A stretch of 64,000 nt of DNA. It comes from Natronogracilivirga saccharolytica. Lineage in GTDB: Bacteria > Bacteroidota > Rhodothermia > Balneolales > Natronogracilivirgulaceae. Of the stretch, positions 34,110 to 44,592 are shown piece after piece. The position numbers were made by a program, and so were the translations under genes. The notes beneath the pieces were generated by a model. It did no database searches, was not told the origin of the DNA, and saw nothing but the letters and a program-made list of their open reading frames with translations. Numbering within the stretch: position 1 is the first letter of the stretch; every line of letters begins with the position of its first letter. The stretch spans positions 310,001 to 374,000 of the forward strand of contig NZ_JAFIDN010000001.1 of the NCBI RefSeq assembly GCF_017921895.1, written 5' to 3'.

Positions 34110-37055
34110 TCAGAAATCAATGCTGAGCGAGCCTGTGATACGACGGAAGTTGGGAGCCGTCCACGAGTCCACGCGGCTGAAAGAGGCATCTCCATGGAAG
34201 TTTACCTCGGGATCATGTCCTCCGTAGCGGGTCCACAGTACGGCAAGATTATGTCCCGTTACAGAAAGTGTTGCACGATTCAGACCAATCTGATCTACAA
34301 AAGAAACCGGCAGGGTATAACTCAATGATACATCGCGCAGTTTGATAAAATCAGCAGGCTGAACGTGGTGATACGTTTGCCCCCATAGTGCTCTTGCGGC
34401 TACTTCATCCGGGTCAGCCTCAGGATTAACCGTCTCCCAGCTTATGCGGGCACGATCACGGCGCATGTCCTTCACGTTGAACTGATAATGGCCTCCCTGG
34501 TAGTCCACAAGTGCGAAGAAGCGAAATCCGCCGAGGAAATTGATCTCTGCCGAATATTTAAGCTCACGGGTCGGAAGTGACGGGCCCTTGTAAATATCTT
34601 CAGATTCAAGCCTCATGACTCCATCATCATCACGTGATGCTCTTTGAGCCCAGAATGCACCGAGAGGTTTGCCTTCTTCGTATCGCTGAACCGGGTGGTA
34701 GATACCAAATATCTGGGAATCTCTGCCATCACCAAAGGAAACCAGCTCATTGCTGTTGGTAGAGAACGTAAAAGTATTTCGCCAGTTTACCGAATTAAGT
34801 GCAAGAGGTACAAAGCTCAACACCGCTTCTATACCGGTATTCTTGATTTCACCAAGGTTTTCAAGCGTACTTCCGGAAAAGCCGGTTGAAGGTGCGACAC
34901 TGACACTCATAATCGCATCACGGGTGACCGTATTGTAATAGGTAATCTCAAGCCCCAGCCGGTCCATAAACATGGATAAGTCAAATCCCAGCTCCAGTTC
35001 AGAAGATCTTTCAGCCACCAGGTCCGGATTTCCGAATGTTGCATACCGGAGAGCAGGTTCAGCGGAGCCATCCTCCATTGTGCGTACACTGGTAGTATAA
35101 GTACGTGAAGCTGCATAGGTTCCCGGTGCGTTACCTGCTTGTCCCCATGCTGCCCGGAGCCTGAACTCATCTACGTAGCGATAATTGAAAAATGGTGCTT
35201 CAGACATGACATAAGACAGGGACGTTTTCGGATAGAACACACGGTTTATTTCTGAACCAAAGACAGAGTTGTTATCCATTCGTACGGCCGCTGTTGCAAA
35301 CAACCTGTCTTCCCAACCGATCTGTTCCTGTACGTAAACACCAAAAGAGCGTGATTCAGAGAAAGACTGGGAGCCGAATGTGGTAGCAGCATTCCCAACC
35401 AGTCGGGCTGCTTCTGACCCGAGCCCTTCACCCGTAGCCGTAGCACTGCGCCCGTCAACCGCCTCAAACTGGAAACCAAAGGAAAAATCGGACCGAATCT
35501 GTTGATTTAAATCAAACTGCAGTGATCCGCCATAGTCGATGGTATAAACATCTGTTTTGGGTGTTGCTATGCTGACATATCCATCTGCGACATTGACACC
35601 GAAAGGTGCCAGGCCTGTCTGGTCAGGTGTGTAGAACAGCTCGGCTTGCCTGGTATTGCTGTCAATTCCAACCCTCAGCCGGTTGGTAAACCAATCCAAA
35701 GGCCGGTAATTGATGGTTGAGCTTATGCTGAACCGGTCGGAACGGGTCTGATTGTTGTAAGTATTGGCATATTCGGGAGCAATAGTAAAGAACCCTACAT
35801 CCCCTGCACCGGTATACTGACGCCCGGGAACAGCGAGCCAGGAACTGATTATCAGACCATAGGCAATGTTATCATTCAATGGCAGCCTGACATGGTTGTT
35901 CGAGTATCCGGCATTTACAGAAAAGTCGAGTTGTTCTGATGGGAAAAACCGGAAGTTACCTCTTACCGAAGATCTGTTGGAATAGTTGTTGTAAAAAACG
36001 CCATCTTCTTCGTCCCTGGATCCGGATACAAAAAAGGAGTACTGTTGACCGCCACCTCTGACAGAAAGAGAGTATTGATTCAGCACTCCGGTTCTGAGGG
36101 CATCGGAGTTTTCGCTCATCGGAATATGCTCAAAAAACTCACCAGCCTGCATGCCTACCATACCGGGCCAGTTATCAGGGGCATCAAGACGTTCCTCGGT
36201 TACAAGAGAGTAATTCGTTGGACGCCAAGACTCAGGCCAGGATGTCCCCCCTCTTTCCACACGCGCACTCCAGTTGATGTTGGGTTCGCCCATACTTCCC
36301 TGTTTGGTTGTGATATTAATCACACCGCTGGCGGCATTCGCACCATAAATTGTTGCAGCGGCAGGTCCTTTTATGACTTCAATCGAAGCAATATCATTGG
36401 GGTTGATGGCATCAAGCGCAGAGGTATTTTGTCCGTAGACATTGAAATTACCCTGACCACCTGTCTGGATACGTACACCATCAACATAGAATATCGGCTG
36501 GACGGAAGCCTGCATGGAACCGGCACCCCTGATCCGGATATTGGCAGCCGTTCCGGCAGTACCTGATCCGGGAACAAGAGTCATACCCGGAACCTTCGCC
36601 TGCAAAAGTTCTGTGACGGTGTTGTTGGATACACGCTCCATGATATCACTGGCATCGACTCTGCTTATGGAGTTTCCAACCGCCCGTCGTCGTGTATCAC
36701 CGGCTGTTCCAGTTATGACCACTTCATCCATATTCAGCTGAGATTGCGCAAGATCAATATCTACATTCAGCACCTCGCCCGCCGTCACCTCTACACTCAA
36801 TGTCTTTGCCTGGTATCCCAGATAACGCACCTCAAGCGTTTGAGCGCCGGCCGGAACATTTGTAATAGTGTAATCACCTTCCAGACTTGTAGCAGCTCCA
36901 ATATTTTCGCCGCGTACCAGTACATTGGCGCCAGCAAGTCCATCGCCTGTAGCTGCATCTTTAACGGTACCGCTTATTTCTCCTGTTTGTGCCTGTCCCA
37001 TGGCAGGCAGCAAAGCAAGAAAAAAACAAATATACAGTAGTTTTTTATAGCTCAT
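34110..37055 (-). CDS. SusC/RagA-family TonB-linked outer-membrane transporter
   Basis: 981 residues. Signal peptide to about 22, a carboxypeptidase-D regulatory-like domain at ~25-100 (GEISGTVKDAATGDGLAGAN, YQAKTLSVEVTAGEVL), a plug with the SusC marks DEVVITGTAGDTRRRAVGNS, VSNNTVTELLQAKVPGMTLV, and IRGAGSMQASVQPIFYVDGV, IEVIKGPAAATIYGANAASG, then a 22-strand barrel to a C-terminal aromatic residue (SLSIDF). It imports a ligand with SusD using TonB energy. It is first in a two-gene operon that ends in a clear terminator. Confidence 0.95.
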   Translation of the reverse strand: MSYKKLLYICFFLALLPAMGQAQTGEISGTVKDAATGDGLAGANVLVRGENIGAATSLEGDYTITNVPAGAQTLEVRYLGYQAKTLSVEVTAGEVLNVDIDLAQSQLNMDEVVITGTAGDTRRRAVGNSISRVDASDIMERVSNNTVTELLQAKVPGMTLVPGSGTAGTAANIRIRGAGSMQASVQPIFYVDGVRIQTGGQGNFNVYGQNTSALDAINPNDIASIEVIKGPAAATIYGANAASGVINITTKQGSMGEPNINWSARVERGGTSWPESWRPTNYSLVTEERLDAPDNWPGMVGMQAGEFFEHIPMSENSDALRTGVLNQYSLSVRGGGQQYSFFVSGSRDEEDGVFYNNYSNRSSVRGNFRFFPSEQLDFSVNAGYSNNHVRLPLNDNIAYGLIISSWLAVPGRQYTGAGDVGFFTIAPEYANTYNNQTRSDRFSISSTINYRPLDWFTNRLRVGIDSNTRQAELFYTPDQTGLAPFGVNVADGYVSIATPKTDVYTIDYGGSLQFDLNQQIRSDFSFGFQFEAVDGRSATATGEGLGSEAARLVGNAATTFGSQSFSESRSFGVYVQEQIGWEDRLFATAAVRMDNNSVFGSEINRVFYPKTSLSYVMSEAPFFNYRYVDEFRLRAAWGQAGNAPGTYAASRTYTTSVRTMEDGSAEPALRYATFGNPDLVAERSSELELGFDLSMFMDRLGLEITYYNTVTRDAIMSVSVAPSTGFSGSTLENLGEIKNTGIEAVLSFVPLALNSVNWRNTFTFSTNSNELVSFGDGRDSQIFGIYHPVQRYEEGKPLGAFWAQRASRDDDGVMRLESEDIYKGPSLPTRELKYSAEINFLGGFRFFALVDYQGGHYQFNVKDMRRDRARISWETVNPEADPDEVAARALWGQTYHHVQPADFIKLRDVSLSYTLPVSFVDQIGLNRATLSVTGHNLAVLWTRYGGHDPEVNFHGDASFSRVDSWTAPNFRRITGSLSIDF

Positions 37056-37528
37056 GTTTTTGCTTTGTTTTGGTTATTGGTGGAATGCATTCGGCATGAA
37101 AAGACAATTCTCACCATCTTCACCATCAACCGGATGCATATAATGTGCGCATCATTTGAATATTTTTACAAATAACCCAGGAAGCGCTTTTCTAATAATT
37201 TGAGCCGGTTCAGCAGCATCTTCTTGTATATTCCTGTAAACCCATGTGAAGACCCCTAAATCCCGATTCGTCCTTTAAAATGGGATAATTTAAAACCGAA
37301 GTCAATACAATTATTAAACATATTTAACTTTTGTTAAGCCAATATCCCCCAATCCTGATTATTAATTGTAATATTTAATATTTACCTCACATCTTATTTA
37401 CATTCACATGCAAGCCTCTTGCTGCTTTCAGGAACTTTTTACCGGCAATCCGGATTACTACTGGGTAGATTTAATCTAATCGCTGCAAGACAATGAATTA
37501 GGTATCAGCAGCCTCCAACGTCGTTCCA
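37056..37528. other. 473-base divergent region between susC and a TonB receptor gene
   Basis: AT-rich, above all at 37280-37400. It must hold promoters for both outward-facing genes. A 10-base palindrome, GAATGCATTC, lies at 37083-37092, 28 bases before the susC start. No clear match to TAnnTTTG was found at a suitable distance on either strand. Confidence 0.4.
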
Positions 37529-40114
37529 ATGTCGCCCCGAAAATCACGCCCATTCAGAAGCCGTTCAACTGGTTTGTTATCAAGATGCATATGTCATCTT
37601 GACTGTACTTGCTGCGTGCATTTTTCCGCCTTGGTTTTTAACAAATCGTCAGCTGCAGTTACATTACTTACATTATTCCTGCTTCTCATCCCGCATTTTG
37701 CCCTCGCCGGTTTCTCCTCTGCGGGTGTCGACACCACCTCAGAAGAGGGGCGCGGCGCCATAAAAGGCACGGTCACCGATGCCAGCGACGGATCTCCCCT
37801 TGAATTTGCAAATGTACTGGTTGAGGACACCGATTTCGGAACCAGTACAAACGAAGACGGATACTTTGAACTGAGGAACGTACCTCCCGGCCGCTACAAC
37901 CTTCGTTTCACATATGTTGGCTATAAAAGCCGCACCGTTTACGAGATCCATGTCAGAAGAAACCGGGATATCCGCGTGGATGTGGAGCTGGAACCGGATG
38001 CAGCACAGCTGGGTGAAATTGTAATCCGCCCCTCACCTTTCAACCGGACCGAGGAAAGCCCGATATCCAAGCGCACTATCGGCACATCGGAAATTGAACG
38101 TGCACCCGGAGGCAACCGCGACATCTCCCGCGTGGTTCAGTCACTGCCGGGTGTGGCCAGCGGCATCGGCGGCTTCCGCAATGACCTGATTGTCCGCGGA
38201 GGAGCGCCCGGTGAAAACACATTCTATCTGGATGGCATCGAAGTTCCGACTATCAACCATTTTACCACACAAGGCGCATCCGGCGGACCCGTAGGGATGA
38301 TCAACGTCGACCTCATCCGGGAAGTTGATTTCTATACCGGAGCTTTCCCCGCCAGCCGCGGAAACGCACTCAGCTCCATCATGGAACTGCGTCAGCGAAG
38401 CGGGGGTGACAGATACGGGTTAACTGCAACCGTAGGAGCAAGCGATATCGGACTTACCGCCGAAGGTCCGATCGGTGATGATGCCGATTTCATTTTTTCA
38501 TACCGGCGTTCGTACCTGCAGTTTCTTTTCGAGCTGCTCGATCTGCCTTTCCTGCCAATCTACACCGATATACAGTTCCGTTTCCGCTACCAGCCCGCAT
38601 CCAACCATGAATTTACGTTTATCGGACTTGGCGCCATTGACGACTTTTCGCTGAACACCGATGCCAATGAAACCGAACAGCAGCAGTACATCCTCGCCAA
38701 TCTGCCGGTCAATGAGCAATGGAACTACACCAGAGGACTGCGGTACCGGAATACCGGTGAGAATCGCATCACAACGGTGGTTCTCAGCCGGAACAAGCTG
38801 AACAACCGCGCCTTCAAGTACGAGGATAACGATGACAGCGATCCGGAAAACCTCATTCTTGATTACACCTCCGTTGAAACAGAAAACAAAGCCCGGGTCG
38901 AAAACGAACTGGAGCTCGGCTCCTACCGGCTCAACGTCGGAGCAAACTACGAACACTCCATATACACAACAGACACCTTCAACTTTGTATCTATTCCCGG
39001 TGAGGATGGCCTTGAAACCATTGATTTTGATTCCGAGCTGCGCCTGAATCAATGGGGTCTGTTTGCCCAGCTCAGCTCCAATTATTTCGGGCGGCGACTC
39101 TCGCTGTCAGCCGGTTTCCGCATGGATGCCACCGACTACTCCGGTGCCACAAATAATCTGATCGATCAGTTTTCGCCCCGTTTTTCCCTCTCCTGGTATC
39201 TGACCAGCAACTTCAGCTTCAATGCCAATACCGGTATCTATTATCAGCTTCCGCCCTATACGGTGCTTGGATACCGTGACGGCGACGGAAACCTGGTCAA
39301 CCGAGACAATGGCGTCACTTACATCCGGTCCAACCACTATGTCGCCGGATTCGAGTATCTGGCCACAGAAAGTCTGATTTTTACACTCGAAGGATTCTTC
39401 AAACAGTACCGGGACTACCCGTTTCTCACACGTCAGGGAGTCTCGCTGGCGAATCTGGGGAGTGACTTCGGAGTTATTGGCAATGAACCGGCGGAATCCA
39501 CTTCTGAAGGCCGCTCCTACGGTATCGAGTTTCTGGCACAGCAAAAACTTTTCCGGAATTTCTACGGGATTTTCTCATACACCCTCTTCTGGAGCGAATT
39601 CAAAGACCTTCAGGGCAATTACACACCCTCAGCCTGGGACAACCGACACCTTATTTCACTGACTGCAGGATACCAGTTTTCGGGCGGATGGGATATCGGT
39701 CTTCGCTGGCAGCTGCTTGGCGGAGCACCCTACACGCCATATGACTATGAACGTTCATCCCGAAAGGAAGTCTGGGATGTCAACAGCCAGGGACTTCCCG
39801 ATTACACCCGTCTGAATGAAGAGCGGCTTTCGGTTTTCCATCAGCTGGATATCCGTGTCGACAGACGATTCTACTTCGACCGGTTCAATCTTTCCCTCTA
39901 TCTGGATGTCCAGAATGTGTACGCATTCCAGACTGAACTGCAGCCGTTCCTTAATGTGCGGAGGGACGGAGACGGACGTCCGCAACCACTTACCTCTCCG
40001 GACGATGCAACCCGGTTCAATCCACGGGAAGGACAGGATTACTATAACACGTATCTGCTTGACAACAACTCAGGAGAAGTTCTGCCTACCATAGGTATTA
40101 TTTTCGAGTGGTAA
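37529..40114 (+). CDS. TonB-dependent receptor with carboxypeptidase-regulatory-like domain
   Basis: 861 residues as an ATG-started frame. Residues ~75-160 are a carboxypeptidase-D regulatory-like domain (GAIKGTVTDASDGSPLEFAN, YNLRFTYVGYKSRTVYEIHV), then a TonB plug (RDISRVVQSLPGVASGIGGF, NDLIVRGGAPGENTFYLDG, IREVDFYTGAFPASRGNALS), then a barrel ending at FEW. The ~40 residues before the hydrophobic leader (TLLTLFLLLIPHFALAGF) are unusual, with many Cys and Arg; a GTG at 37616 in the same frame would give a normal signal peptide and may be the real start. Ligand unknown; it is not paired with SusD. Confidence 0.9.
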   Translation: MSPRKSRPFRSRSTGLLSRCICHLDCTCCVHFSALVFNKSSAAVTLLTLFLLLIPHFALAGFSSAGVDTTSEEGRGAIKGTVTDASDGSPLEFANVLVEDTDFGTSTNEDGYFELRNVPPGRYNLRFTYVGYKSRTVYEIHVRRNRDIRVDVELEPDAAQLGEIVIRPSPFNRTEESPISKRTIGTSEIERAPGGNRDISRVVQSLPGVASGIGGFRNDLIVRGGAPGENTFYLDGIEVPTINHFTTQGASGGPVGMINVDLIREVDFYTGAFPASRGNALSSIMELRQRSGGDRYGLTATVGASDIGLTAEGPIGDDADFIFSYRRSYLQFLFELLDLPFLPIYTDIQFRFRYQPASNHEFTFIGLGAIDDFSLNTDANETEQQQYILANLPVNEQWNYTRGLRYRNTGENRITTVVLSRNKLNNRAFKYEDNDDSDPENLILDYTSVETENKARVENELELGSYRLNVGANYEHSIYTTDTFNFVSIPGEDGLETIDFDSELRLNQWGLFAQLSSNYFGRRLSLSAGFRMDATDYSGATNNLIDQFSPRFSLSWYLTSNFSFNANTGIYYQLPPYTVLGYRDGDGNLVNRDNGVTYIRSNHYVAGFEYLATESLIFTLEGFFKQYRDYPFLTRQGVSLANLGSDFGVIGNEPAESTSEGRSYGIEFLAQQKLFRNFYGIFSYTLFWSEFKDLQGNYTPSAWDNRHLISLTAGYQFSGGWDIGLRWQLLGGAPYTPYDYERSSRKEVWDVNSQGLPDYTRLNEERLSVFHQLDIRVDRRFYFDRFNLSLYLDVQNVYAFQTELQPFLNVRRDGDGRPQPLTSPDDATRFNPREGQDYYNTYLLDNNSGEVLPTIGIIFEW

Positions 40115-40253
40115 CGGTGATTCGGGGCTGATGGGCTGATCTAATGAGCTGATGGTCCCAGCAGTCTTCGGGCTGTCACGCCCGCCGGCAGCGGGGTATG
40201 ATATAACGGCATTTCTCCTGAGAGGATACTATATTGTGCGCAAAAAAAAAACG

Positions 40254-40991
40254 ATGGCATATACTCACACCTACGACATCCCCTATTTTCTCGTCGACCG
40301 CCACAGAAAACTCCGCGTTACGGCACTGATGCAGTTCCTGGAAGACATGGCGATCCGCCACAGCGAAGTCTGCGGCGTCGGACTCGATCATTACGAAGAA
40401 AACCAGGTGGCATGGGTGCTTGCCAAATGGGATATCACCATTCACAGCTATCCGGGATTCAATCAGCAGGTTCATGTCACAACACAGCCGGTCTCCTTCC
40501 GGAATTTTTTCGGTTTTCGCCAGTACAAAATGAAGGACGACAACGGGACACTCCTTGCCGAGGCCAGCAGCCTCTGGATTTTTATCGATCTGAAGAAAAA
40601 AAAGCCGGTCCGTGTATCTGAAGAAATGATCAATGCATTCGGCCTGACGCCGGACCAGAACAAGCCGCTTCCCATCAAGGCCCCGGAGGCACCGGAAAAA
40701 AAGCAATATGAAAGCCGTTTTGCCATTCGCCCCGGCGACATAGACACAAACAAGCATGCCAACAACATCCGGTTTGTCGAGTGGGCGCTGAACACCCTTC
40801 CGCCCGAGCTGATCGACGGCAAAAGGGCCACCCGTGTAATGGTAGATTACCGCAAGGAGCTTCTTTACGGTGAGGAAGTATTTTCTTTTGCCGATTTTTT
40901 TGAAGACAAATCGGGTTATATTTCAAATCATCTCATTTCCAACGGTCAGAAAAATGCCTGCCTTCTGACATTCATGTGGAAAGAGACATAA
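40254..40991 (+). CDS. acyl-ACP thioesterase (FatA/FatB-like family)
   Basis: 245 residues from the ATG at 40254; the frame extends 34 codons upstream but without similarity. It has the double hot-dog fold: YDIPYFLVDRHRKLRVTALM and FLEDMAIRHSEVCGVGLDHY in the first half, and in the second the catalytic stretch RPGDIDTNKHANNIRFVEWA with the Asn and His of the family. It releases free fatty acids from acyl carrier protein, which would adjust chain length or supply lipids. It lies 43 bases before the metalloprotease gene. Confidence 0.9.
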   Translation: MAYTHTYDIPYFLVDRHRKLRVTALMQFLEDMAIRHSEVCGVGLDHYEENQVAWVLAKWDITIHSYPGFNQQVHVTTQPVSFRNFFGFRQYKMKDDNGTLLAEASSLWIFIDLKKKKPVRVSEEMINAFGLTPDQNKPLPIKAPEAPEKKQYESRFAIRPGDIDTNKHANNIRFVEWALNTLPPELIDGKRATRVMVDYRKELLYGEEVFSFADFFEDKSGYISNHLISNGQKNACLLTFMWKET

Positions 40992-41034
40992 TTACAGGGA
41001 CTTGATTCACCGAATAAACTGCCGCGTTTATCTC

Positions 41035-43653
41035 ATGACTACAAAATTATTATTCCGCAAAATCACTTTTGCGCTTGTTTTCATATTTATAAGCTTCAGC
41101 CACATCAGCTCATGTGCCGTTTTCGCTCCGGAAGACGGTGTCCGTCAAAACAGTACCAGCGGTGCCGGCGACCGGCCGGGCCGGGAAACATCACAATCGC
41201 CGGATACAGCTCCATCCATCCCGGATTACACCGAATCTCTTGAGAAAAAAGACGGATTTTTCCCCTTGTATCTGGATGAGGGCTCGGGCTCACTGTACAT
41301 GGAGATTCCGGCTGAACGGCTGGGCCGGGAGTTTCTCTACCTGAACAGCATGGCAACCGGCGGCGGCATGAACGGCCCCCGCCTCGACCGGGCCCAGATA
41401 GGAAATGAGCACATCGCACGATTTCAGCGGACCGGATCCGGGATCAGCCTTGTTCTGTCCAACACGCAGTTTGTGTCAACCGATCCCGGTCAGCCGCAGC
41501 TGGCCCGGTCTGTCGAAGAGTCATTTCCCGTATCCATTGTCGGATCTTTCGACATCGTCGCCGAAACAGAGGGAAACTATCTCATCGATGCCACATCCTA
41601 TTTCCTCCGGGATACCTTTGATGTCCGGCGGCTTTTCCGCGCCAGGAACCTCGGAAACTTCAGCGTGGAGACCTCCAGAAGCCACATCCACCCGGCCGGA
41701 ACAGATGCGTTTCCGGAGAATACCGAAGTGCAGGCTGCGATCACATACACCGCCAGTGACCCGGCATGGCGCCTTCGCAGGCATGCGCCGGACGGACGCT
41801 CCGTGACCATGCGCCAGCACCACTCATTCGTGAAACTGCCGGATGACAACTTCCGTCCGCGTGAATATGACCCCCGGGGTGGCTATCTCAACATCTCTTT
41901 TTATGACTACTCCAAGGGGTTTGATGAAGATCTGATCACCCGTTATGCCGTCCGCCACCGGCTGGAGAAAAAGGATCCCGAAGCCGAACTCTCAGAGCCT
42001 GTTGAGCCGATCGTCTACTACCTGGATCCCGCCATTCCGGAGCCCTACCGCACCGCTTTCCGTGACGGGATGGAGTGGTTCAACGGAGTTTTTGAAGAGG
42101 CTGGGTTTATCAATGCATTTGAACTCAGGGATATGCCCGAAGACATGAATCCGATGGATGCCCGCTACAATGTAGTCATGTGGGTACATCGTTCCGAAGC
42201 AGGTGCCTCTATCGGACCGACATTCCGTGATCCCCGCACCGGAGAAATCATCAAGGCGGCAGTGCGGATGGATTCGCACCGGTCCCTGGTCAATTACAAT
42301 CAGTATGCCGGATTGATCCCTGCACTGGATGCCATGGAGCCGTTTGGTTCTATGGACAGTGAGGGCGCAATGGAATGGATGGCCGGACTGGATTCCGAGG
42401 TGGACGCCGAAGAGTTCGTAATGGCCAGAAGGCGTCAGCATGCTGCCCACGAGCTTGGCCACACATTGGGACTGGCTCACAACTTTGCCGCCGAAAGCAT
42501 GGGACGGGCATCCGTGATGGATTACCCCGCTGCAAAAATACGTTTACGCGATGGCAAACTTGACCTGAGCCGTGCCTATGAACCCGGACCCGGTGCTTTT
42601 GACACCCTTTCGATCCGTTGGGGATACACACAATTTGACCCTGATGAAGAGAAGGAGGGTCTGGAAACCATCATTCAGGAAGGACTGGACAAAGACCTGT
42701 ATCATATCAGTGCACCGCACACCCGCCCGTTCGGATCCTATCCGAAAGTACATGCCTGGACCAGGGCTGAAGATCCGTTCAGGGAGCTTGAGGAGGCCAT
42801 GGAAGTGCGGAGTTTTTTAATGGAGCATTTCGATGAGCGGGCCGTTCGGGATGGGGAACCCTATTCCCTTTTGCGTGAACGGTTTGCACCTGTCTATGTC
42901 CACCACCGGTTTATCCTCTCATCGATGATTAAACACATTGGGGGGATGGAGTTTCGTTACGCTCTGCGGGGAGACGGACAAGAACCGACGAGGCTGATTC
43001 CGGCGGAAAAACAACGAAAAGCGCTGCAGGCAGTTCTCGAAACGCTTCATCCCGACGAGCTTGCCGTTCCGGAGCGTATCATGAAACTGATGGCCCCCTC
43101 TCCGTGGGGATTCAATCATGATGAGCGGTCGTTTACAACACCGGCAAGTCCGGCCGCAGACCAGCTTGAATACGTACGTGCGCTCACGTCCCGCATATTT
43201 TCGGAAATCCTGCTGCCGCAACGCACGGCACGTGTTGTTTCATTTCATGACAGGAATCCCGAAATGCCTGCTCTCGAGGAGGTTCTTGTGACGCTGTATG
43301 ATCATCTTTTCGAATTTGAGTCCGGTTTTGACAAGGCCGGTCGGCCCGCAATACTTCGCGCAACGCAGCGGATGTATATTGAGGAACTGATGAGTTCCGC
43401 AAAAAATGAAAATTCGGTATCCGAGGCCAGGGCTGCGACGACCTGGATGCTTCGCATGATTGCCGGACATCTGGATGAAAAACTGGAAGGGCTGCAAACC
43501 GCGTCCGGGGAACGGGATTTCAAAAATTATACAGATATCGCCCAATATTCTCAGATGAAAGAGGATATTGGGCGATTTCTGCAGGACGGAACATTCGAAC
43601 CTTCGGTTCGTCCTGCTCCGCCCATGCCGGACATGTTTCCGCTTGGGGGATAA
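41035..43653 (+). CDS. large zinc-dependent metalloprotease, probably lipoprotein or secreted
   Basis: 872 residues from the ATG at 41035 (a TTG at 41002 is in frame). The leader MTTKLLFRKITFALVFIFIS ends near FSHISSCAV, a possible lipobox. The first ~330 residues match DUF5117-like sequence (FFPLYLDEGSGSLYMEIPAE, LYLNSMATGGGMNGPRLDR), and the catalytic domain has HELGHTLGLAHNFAAES at residue 472, the extended zinc site HExxHxxGxxH of metzincins, followed by SVMDYPAAKI, a Met-turn-like segment. The C-terminal part is alpha-helical. These proteins (also seen with DUF4953) are common in Bacteroidota. Substrate unknown. Confidence 0.92.
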   Translation: MTTKLLFRKITFALVFIFISFSHISSCAVFAPEDGVRQNSTSGAGDRPGRETSQSPDTAPSIPDYTESLEKKDGFFPLYLDEGSGSLYMEIPAERLGREFLYLNSMATGGGMNGPRLDRAQIGNEHIARFQRTGSGISLVLSNTQFVSTDPGQPQLARSVEESFPVSIVGSFDIVAETEGNYLIDATSYFLRDTFDVRRLFRARNLGNFSVETSRSHIHPAGTDAFPENTEVQAAITYTASDPAWRLRRHAPDGRSVTMRQHHSFVKLPDDNFRPREYDPRGGYLNISFYDYSKGFDEDLITRYAVRHRLEKKDPEAELSEPVEPIVYYLDPAIPEPYRTAFRDGMEWFNGVFEEAGFINAFELRDMPEDMNPMDARYNVVMWVHRSEAGASIGPTFRDPRTGEIIKAAVRMDSHRSLVNYNQYAGLIPALDAMEPFGSMDSEGAMEWMAGLDSEVDAEEFVMARRRQHAAHELGHTLGLAHNFAAESMGRASVMDYPAAKIRLRDGKLDLSRAYEPGPGAFDTLSIRWGYTQFDPDEEKEGLETIIQEGLDKDLYHISAPHTRPFGSYPKVHAWTRAEDPFRELEEAMEVRSFLMEHFDERAVRDGEPYSLLRERFAPVYVHHRFILSSMIKHIGGMEFRYALRGDGQEPTRLIPAEKQRKALQAVLETLHPDELAVPERIMKLMAPSPWGFNHDERSFTTPASPAADQLEYVRALTSRIFSEILLPQRTARVVSFHDRNPEMPALEEVLVTLYDHLFEFESGFDKAGRPAILRATQRMYIEELMSSAKNENSVSEARAATTWMLRMIAGHLDEKLEGLQTASGERDFKNYTDIAQYSQMKEDIGRFLQDGTFEPSVRPAPPMPDMFPLGG

Positions 43654-43719
43654 TTGACTCAGTTGTTATCAATAATTTCGCAAACGCACAGAATTGGGTG
43701 ACTCCGGCATCATCAACAA

Positions 43720-44577
43720 TCATAATATTAAATGAGATACGATGATTCCGAGCGCCAGACACCAAACATAGTAGGAAAAAAAACGGAATTTTGCCTTATA
43801 AAGCATATGAACAACGAGATACAGGGCTGCAATACCGACAAGCGCTGATACAATAAATCCGGTTGCAAGAGCTGGAAATCCAATTGTAATTTTGCTCCCA
43901 TAACCAACAACCTCCATAGCCTGCAGTAAGGTTGCCCCAAGGATTGTTGGAAATGCGATAAAGAAACTGTATTCAGCAGCCCACCGTCTTTTTAGTCCCG
44001 CAAAAAGTGCAAATGCTATAGTCAGTCCACTGCGGCTGAATCCGGGTATCAAAGCTAACCCCTGGCCAACTCCTATTACAAGTGCAACACCAAAGCCAAT
44101 TTCACGTAGTCCAATTTTTCGTTCAGGCAGAATGTCTGTCCACCACAAAAGCAGCCCAGTAATCACAAGCGTCAAACTCATCAATAGTGGGTGCGCAAAT
44201 ACATTTTCAAACTGCGACTTCATCGGATAGCCAATTATGCCGGTAACTGCCACAGAAAAGAGTCCCAAGAGAGAGAGTTTAACGAAAAGCAGATCTTTTG
44301 AAGATGGTTTCATTCTTAGTGTTGCAAGAAAACCATTTATTGCATCTCTCAAAAATTTCGCCAGGCTATTCCGAAACACAACAGCAATAGAAACGAGTGT
44401 CCCAACATGCACAATAAGATCAAACAGGATCATTTCAGCGGAATCCGGCGATGGCATATCCTGACCGGTCCATATAAAAAAGTGCTGTGCCAGAGCCAGA
44501 TGACTTGTTGAACTAACCGGAAAAAACATGAAAATCCCTTGAACAATACCAAGGACAATAGCGACCCAAAGTACCAT
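43720..44577 (-). CDS. UppP/BacA-family protein with an altered catalytic motif
   Basis: 285 residues and about eight membrane helices; the undecaprenyl-diphosphate phosphatase fold recycles the lipid carrier for peptidoglycan. The second motif is intact (ALIPGFSRSGLTIAFALF). In the first motif, LGIVQGIFMFFPVSSTSHL, the acidic pair of E. coli (E17 and E21) corresponds to Q13 and M17, and the glycine before the histidine is a serine, while Ser23 and His26 remain. The Gln is common in the family, but a Met in place of Glu21 is not expected of an active enzyme. It lies 15 bases after the canonical copy. Codon use and AT content look unlike the flanking genes. Confidence 0.88.
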   Translation of the reverse strand: MVLWVAIVLGIVQGIFMFFPVSSTSHLALAQHFFIWTGQDMPSPDSAEMILFDLIVHVGTLVSIAVVFRNSLAKFLRDAINGFLATLRMKPSSKDLLFVKLSLLGLFSVAVTGIIGYPMKSQFENVFAHPLLMSLTLVITGLLLWWTDILPERKIGLREIGFGVALVIGVGQGLALIPGFSRSGLTIAFALFAGLKRRWAAEYSFFIAFPTILGATLLQAMEVVGYGSKITIGFPALATGFIVSALVGIAALYLVVHMLYKAKFRFFSYYVWCLALGIIVSHLIL

Positions 44578-44592
44578 GATGCTTACATTTTA

